From NAT127 sp041655035 (lineage in GTDB: Bacteria; Pseudomonadota; Gammaproteobacteria; Pseudomonadales; Porticoccaceae): DNA of 9,490 nucleotides. A program made the translations under genes and the position numbers. The number at the start of each line of letters is the position of its first letter. Positions within the stretch are counted from its first letter, which is position 1. Below the pieces are notes generated by a model that saw only the letters and a program-made list of their open reading frames with translations, had not been told where the DNA came from and did no database searches. The stretch covers positions 1 to 9,490 of the forward strand of contig JBAZCN010000131.1 of NCBI GenBank assembly GCA_041655035.1, in the 5' to 3' direction. Below are positions 6,544 through 9,490 of the stretch, piece by piece.

Positions 6544-7344
6544 TTACTGCTGGACTTTTTTCGCCTTGCCGATGGATTCGCGCATGCCTTGCGACGAGAT
6601 GTCGCGGTGCTCCTGGGTCGAGGTGCTGAGGATATGGGTATCGAAATGGGCCATCACCGCGTTGCGGAATCCCTGGATATCCATGTGGCGGTTGAGCGAG
6701 CGCTTCATCATGCGGATACCGATGGGCGGCGCCTCGGCGATGCGGTTGGCGAGCCGGAGGGTGAACGCCTCCAGTTCGGCGCGGGGCACCACGTGGTTGA
6801 CCATACCCCACTCCCGGGCTTCGGCGGCACTGAGCTTCTCGCCGGTAAACAGGAATTCCTTGGCCTTGCGGGTACCCAGCACCCAGGGGTGAACCAGCAC
6901 CTCGACGGAAGCGGCGCCGAGGCTGTGGACCACCGGATCGCTGAAAAAGGCGTCGTCCGCCGCCACCATCAGGTCGCACATGTTGGCCACCATGAAACCG
7001 CCGGCGATGCAGGCGCCCTGGACCTGAGCGATGGTCGGCTTGGGGAAGTCGTGAATGCGCAGGGCATTGCCCAGGTAATGTTCCGACTCCCACAGCCAGT
7101 GCTGCTCGGGCGTGTAGTGGCCGCGGGTGACCACCCCGCCGATCAGGTCGTGACCCGCGGAAAAATGCTTGCCGACGCCGCCGATGATCAGCACCCGCAC
7201 ATCGTCGTCGTGCTTGGCCCGCTCCAGGGCGTCGTCCAGTTCCGCCAGCAGGTTTTCCGATTCCGAGTTGGCCTGGTTCGGCCGGTTGTGCAGCACGCGG
7301 CAGACATTGCCGATGATTTCGTAGGTGAGTTCGGTGTAGTTCAT
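6544..7344 (-). CDS. Enoyl-CoA hydratase/isomerase-family (crotonase-fold) protein
   Basis: This is a 266-residue crotonase-fold protein acting on acyl-CoA. The CoA-binding/oxyanion segments are clear: 'VGKHFSAGHDL' (57-67) and 'VQGACIAGGFMVANMCDLMV' (108-127), then 'AFFSDPVVHSLGAASVEV' (132-149), 'HPWVLGTRKAKEFLFTGEKL' (152-171) and 'AREWGMVNHVVP' (176-187). Aligned by eye to rat mitochondrial hydratase, the two catalytic glutamates (Glu144, Glu164) fall at M118 and V138, so simple hydration by the standard mechanism is doubtful. A group of crotonases with a 'HPW.LG.RKAKE' block seems to share this, but that is from memory. AGGA lies 8 bases before the ATG. It is the first gene of an operon with the MaoC-like gene, from a strong promoter about 45 bp upstream. 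Isomerase, lyase or other CoA chemistry is possible. Confidence 0.92.
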   Translation of the reverse strand: MNYTELTYEIIGNVCRVLHNRPNQANSESENLLAELDDALERAKHDDDVRVLIIGGVGKHFSAGHDLIGGVVTRGHYTPEQHWLWESEHYLGNALRIHDFPKPTIAQVQGACIAGGFMVANMCDLMVAADDAFFSDPVVHSLGAASVEVLVHPWVLGTRKAKEFLFTGEKLSAAEAREWGMVNHVVPRAELEAFTLRLANRIAEAPPIGIRMMKRSLNRHMDIQGFRNAVMAHFDTHILSTSTQEHRDISSQGMRESIGKAKKVQQ

Positions 7345-7388
7345 GGGTGGATTCCTGGCGGATTGACGTTGTGGTCAGCTTGCAACCG

Positions 7389-7416
7389 ACTATAACAGCC
7401 CACCAATAACTGTCAA
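7389..7416 (-). promoter_or_regulatory. Sigma-70 promoter of the crotonase-MaoC operon
   Basis: On the minus strand TTGACA (7416-7411) is followed by a 16-bp spacer and TATAGT (7394-7389), the same two boxes as the AraC promoter. Transcription would start near 7383, giving a leader of about 38 bases before the ATG at 7344. The -35 box lies inside the left arm of the inverted repeat at 7403-7431, so a bound protein would block polymerase. Confidence 0.72.
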
Positions 7417-7431
7417 GATGTCAGCTATTGG
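7403..7431. promoter_or_regulatory. Inverted-repeat operator over the crotonase -35 box
   Basis: CCAATAACTGTCA (7403-7415) and TGTCAGCTATTGG (7419-7431) are inverted copies, 11 of 13 positions matching, around a 3-base centre. A perfect 10-bp palindrome ATTGGCCAAT (7427-7436) overlaps the right arm. The size and symmetry suit a dimeric repressor, for example of the TetR, FadR/GntR or MarR kind, more than an AraC protein; no such gene is in the window. Confidence 0.55.
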
Positions 7432-7463
7432 CCAATGGCCATCGCCGAACGGCAATGGGCCAC

Positions 7464-7496
7464 GGTCAGGTGCCATGGTCAGGGTGTCGCGGTCAG
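7464..7496. repeat. Three GGTCAG direct repeats
   Basis: GGTCAG occurs at 7464-7469, 7477-7482 and 7491-7496, starts 13 and 14 bases apart, between the crotonase promoter and the predicted exporter promoter. A hairpin-capable inverted repeat (CCATCGCCG 7439-7447, CGGCAATGG 7450-7458, one mismatch) lies just before. These could be binding sites for a regulator of the exporter, but six-base matches are short. Confidence 0.3.
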
Positions 7497-7541
7497 CGAC
7501 GGATCACCACGGCATCGCCGCGCCAAAAATCGGCTCACGGC

Positions 7542-7569
7542 TTTACCCATAACGCCACATCTCTATACT
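7542..7569 (+). promoter_or_regulatory. Probable promoter of the DHA2 exporter
   Basis: TTTACC (7542-7547, 4 of 6 to consensus), a 16-bp spacer and TATACT (7564-7569, 5 of 6) are followed by a leader of about 54 bases to the ATG at 7630. This is the best plus-strand promoter in the 285-bp intergenic region. It is weaker than the two TTGACA/TATAGT promoters in the window. Confidence 0.5.
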
Positions 7570-7629
7570 GTGCAGCTCGACGCTCATGCCCGCGGGCATT
7601 TACCGCAGTTGACCCACGGACAATAACCA

Positions 7630-9045
7630 ATGCCCCAGCAAGTCAAAGCACCAGGCCTCTACCGCGAGTTGCTGCCCCTCACCCTGGCGGTGATGACTGG
7701 CGTACTCTCCACCTCGTTTTCCGCCATTTTTGTCAACATCGCGCTGCCCGACGTGATGGTGGATTTCAGCGTCACTGCCACCACGGTGCACTGGCTGATA
7801 ACGGCCTTTGTCACCTTCGCCACCCTGACCATGCTGCTGGCCGGCTGGGCGGCCAACCGCGTCGGCGTGCGGGTCCTCTTTATCGGCAGTCTGGCGGCCT
7901 TCATTCTCAGTTCGCTGCTGGGAGGATTTGCCTGGCATATCGGGCTGGTTATCGCCGCCCGGGGCCTGCAGGGGGCCTGCATGGGCTTTATCAGTGTACT
8001 GGCTCTGATGACGCTGTTTGCGGCTTTTCCCGTGGAGCGCCGCGGCCGCGCCGGCGCCCTTTTCGGCCTGGGCATGGCCCTGGCGCCCACCACCGGGCCG
8101 ACCCTGTCGGGTTTCATCATCGAGTGGTGGGGCTGGCGCGGGATATTCTTCGTACCCATCGCACTGGCGATGCTGTCCGTTACTCTCGCCTGGCGGGTGA
8201 TGCCAAAACTGGATCGCTCCGTCACCGGCGGGGCGGGGCGTTTTGACTGGGGTGGTTTTCTCCTGGTGGTGGCCTGCCTCGCTGTGCTGTTCGGCGGCGC
8301 AAGTTATCTGCAGCAGCACAACTGGCCATTGCAACCCCTGCTGCTGGCCGTCGCCGCATTGGCAATACTGGTGGCGGTACTGGTGCTCTACGAGCTGCGG
8401 CAGCCACAGCCGCTGTTGAGCCTGCACCTGTTCCGCTACCCGGTGTTTACGGCGTCCGCCTGCGTATCCTTTGTCTACGGCATGGGTCTGTGGGGGTCGG
8501 GTTATGTGATCGCTCTCTATCTGCAGGACGGCATGGGCCTGAGCGCCCTCACCACCGGCCTGGTGCTGCTGCCCTCCGGCCTGGTGCTCTGCCTGCTGTT
8601 GCCCTTCGGCGGCAGGCTGGTGGACGACTATCCCCCACAATGGATCGTCACCCTGGGCATACTCTTTTCCGTGGTGGCCTTTGTCGCCCTGGGCTTTACC
8701 GGCGTCGCCACCGGGCTGTGGATTTTCGCCGCGTTGATCGCCGTCAGCCGCGGACTCGGCATGGGGATCATGATCCCCGGTCTCGACGCCACCGCCACCC
8801 GGGGACTGCCGCCGGCGATGTTGAACGAAGGCATCGCCATGGGAAACTTCCTGCGCCAGCTGGGGGGCGCCATGAGCGCCAATATCATGATGCTGGTGTA
8901 CGAATGGCGGCTGGCGGTCAATTCCCCGGCGCCGGACGCGGTCATCACCAGCTACCAGCAGACGGCGATCGCGCTGGGGCTGATTTTCCTGGTGGCGGTG
9001 ATTCCCGCCCTGAAAATGCGGGTGAGTGCCAAAGGTCTGACGTAA
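7630..9045 (+). CDS. DHA2-family (EmrB/QacA-type) MFS exporter
   Basis: This is a 471-residue inner-membrane proton antiporter, probably exporting a drug, fatty acid or metabolite. About 14 hydrophobic helices can be marked, the DHA2 number. The first ends in 'FVNIALPDVMVDF' (34-46), the family's N-x-A-L-P signature. Motif A is 'GWAANRVGVR' (72-81), with Asn76 where Asp is usual. The antiporter motif C is 'GLGMALAPTTGPTLSGFI' (146-163). The last helices are 'GLGMGIMIPGL' near 375 and a C-terminal 'IALGLIFLVAVIPALKM'. The start is fixed: an in-frame TAA lies one codon upstream (7624-7626). The ribosome site is weak (ACGGA, spacing about 10). The gene is divergent from the crotonase operon and has its own probable promoter. 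No EmrA-like adaptor is next to it, so it may work alone. A substrate cannot be named. Confidence 0.92.
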   Translation: MPQQVKAPGLYRELLPLTLAVMTGVLSTSFSAIFVNIALPDVMVDFSVTATTVHWLITAFVTFATLTMLLAGWAANRVGVRVLFIGSLAAFILSSLLGGFAWHIGLVIAARGLQGACMGFISVLALMTLFAAFPVERRGRAGALFGLGMALAPTTGPTLSGFIIEWWGWRGIFFVPIALAMLSVTLAWRVMPKLDRSVTGGAGRFDWGGFLLVVACLAVLFGGASYLQQHNWPLQPLLLAVAALAILVAVLVLYELRQPQPLLSLHLFRYPVFTASACVSFVYGMGLWGSGYVIALYLQDGMGLSALTTGLVLLPSGLVLCLLLPFGGRLVDDYPPQWIVTLGILFSVVAFVALGFTGVATGLWIFAALIAVSRGLGMGIMIPGLDATATRGLPPAMLNEGIAMGNFLRQLGGAMSANIMMLVYEWRLAVNSPAPDAVITSYQQTAIALGLIFLVAVIPALKMRVSAKGLT

Positions 9046-9117
9046 ATGGCACTTGCGCAAGCCTTCAGAGGGGGCCGCTGTCCGGGGAAAAGGCCTTTCG
9101 GGACCGGCAGCGCCTGC

Positions 9118-9242
9118 GGTGCGCTTCGTTCCTCAGCGCACCCTATGATATCGCCAACGGCAGGCATGGATATCGAACCAACGGCCGGTGTACCTCAATG
9201 GCGAAGTGGTCCGATAGGGTGCGCCGACGCAGGAGGCGCACC
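9118..9242. repeat. Palindrome-rich interspersed repeat, copy 1 (MITE/BIME-like)
   Basis: This unit of about 125 bp begins and ends in hairpins: GGTGCGC / GCGCACC around 11 bases at the left and GGTGCGCC / GGCGCACC around 9 bases at the right. The two ends are inverted copies of each other over about 30 bp, 24 matching, each including GCACCCTAT. The interior, about 65 bp, holds two GATATCG...CCAACGGC direct repeats 22 bp apart. It starts 73 bp after the exporter stop. No coding capacity is credible. It resembles small non-autonomous elements with terminal inverted repeats or paired REP palindromes. Confidence 0.75.
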
Positions 9243-9263
9243 GCGGGGTGGCACGGACGGCCC

Positions 9264-9386
9264 GGTGCGCTTCGTTCCTCAGCGCACCCTATGATATCGC
9301 CAACGGCAAGCATGGATATCGAACCAACGGCCGGTGTACCTCAATGGCGAAGTGGTCCGATAGGGTGTGCCGACGCAGGAGGCGCA
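9264..9386. repeat. Palindrome-rich interspersed repeat, copy 2
   Basis: A second copy lies 146 bp after the first, in the same orientation and identical at 121 of 123 positions; the changes are G to A at 9309 and C to T at 9368. A 23-bp GC-rich linker (9241-9263) separates the copies. The right hairpin is weakened: GGTGTGCC faces GGCGCATG, so the last pair is lost and two pairs become G-T. The near identity implies a recent duplication or gene conversion. Confidence 0.78.
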
Positions 9387-9490
9387 TGATTGGCTTTTTG
9401 ATGCCGATGAAACGTCGGCGGACATTCGATGTTTGACCCTACGGAGCTATCTGCACTTTGCAGTGCGGGTTGCGCCGCTTGAGCCCCTCG
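9387..9490. other. Unassigned right edge
   Basis: These 104 bases follow the repeat and run to the window end. I see a short stem, GCACT (9453-9457) with AGTGC (9462-9466), but no terminator T-run, promoter or supported gene. Short open frames exist on both strands, including 16 codons on the minus strand before a TAG at 9441-9439 that could be the end of a gene beyond the window, but they are too short to support. Confidence 0.4.

Noticed and set aside
5783..7093. 436-codon minus-strand frame across the crotonase and MaoC-like genes
   Set aside because: It is an Arg/Gly/Ala-rich shadow spanning the gap between two well-supported genes in another frame.
7600..9060. 486-codon open frame opposite the DHA2 exporter
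   Set aside because: It is rich in His/Gln/Gly and low in hydrophobic structure, as expected for the antisense of a membrane protein gene.
9118..9386. CRISPR array
   Set aside because: There are only two copies of a 123-bp unit with one 23-bp linker, and palindromic ends; it has neither the repeat size nor the spacer pattern of CRISPR.
9439..9490. C-terminal end of a minus-strand gene (last residues KVQIAP)
   Set aside because: Only 16 codons are in the window, with no recognisable motif, so it cannot be supported.

Overview
The window is high-GC DNA, by eye in the low 60s per cent. It probably comes from a marine or aquatic gammaproteobacterium of the Cellvibrionales type (Halieaceae or Spongiibacteraceae). 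That placement is an inference from three things: the TonB-dependent receptor start of the 'EEIVVTAQKREQNLQETPISISA' kind, the di-iron COG3687-type hydrolase beside an AraC regulator, and acyl-CoA genes next to a receptor. No gene here allows a firm taxonomic call.

Layout, left to right. Positions 1-110 (minus strand) hold the first 36 codons of a major facilitator transporter that runs off the window. A short intergenic stretch with a 14-bp tandem repeat follows. Positions 261-2531 (minus) encode a complete TonB-dependent outer-membrane receptor. A 228-bp divergent intergenic region leads to a plus-strand run: a tandem hotdog thioesterase-like protein (2760-3599), a ferritin-like di-iron 'metal-dependent hydrolase' (3653-4492), and an AraC-type regulator (4657-5655) behind its own near-consensus sigma-70 promoter. 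The regulator converges, with a 9-bp gap, on a minus-strand operon of a crotonase-fold enoyl-CoA hydratase/isomerase (7344-6544) followed by a two-domain MaoC-like protein (6516-5665). That operon has a strong promoter with an inverted repeat over its -35 box. Divergent from it is a 14-helix DHA2-type drug/metabolite exporter (7630-9045). The right end carries two nearly identical 123-bp copies of a palindrome-rich repeat and about 100 bp of unassigned sequence.

Working model (inference): the receptor and the partial MFS transporter import a hydrophobic or carboxylic compound. CoA-ester enzymes (thioesterase-like, crotonase, MaoC-like) and the di-iron protein act on it or on related acyl-CoAs, the AraC protein regulates part of the locus, and the DHA2 pump exports a compound or intermediate. 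The substrate cannot be read from the sequence.

The most unusual points are these. The crotonase and the MaoC-like protein, encoded in one operon, both lack the acid/base residues that define hydratase activity in their families. Several intergenic regions share palindromes and CCAATAA/CTATTG-type motifs. The right-hand repeat is a duplicated MITE- or BIME-like element. I see no CRISPR array, tRNA, rRNA, phage gene or transposase, and no clearly new defence or mobile system.
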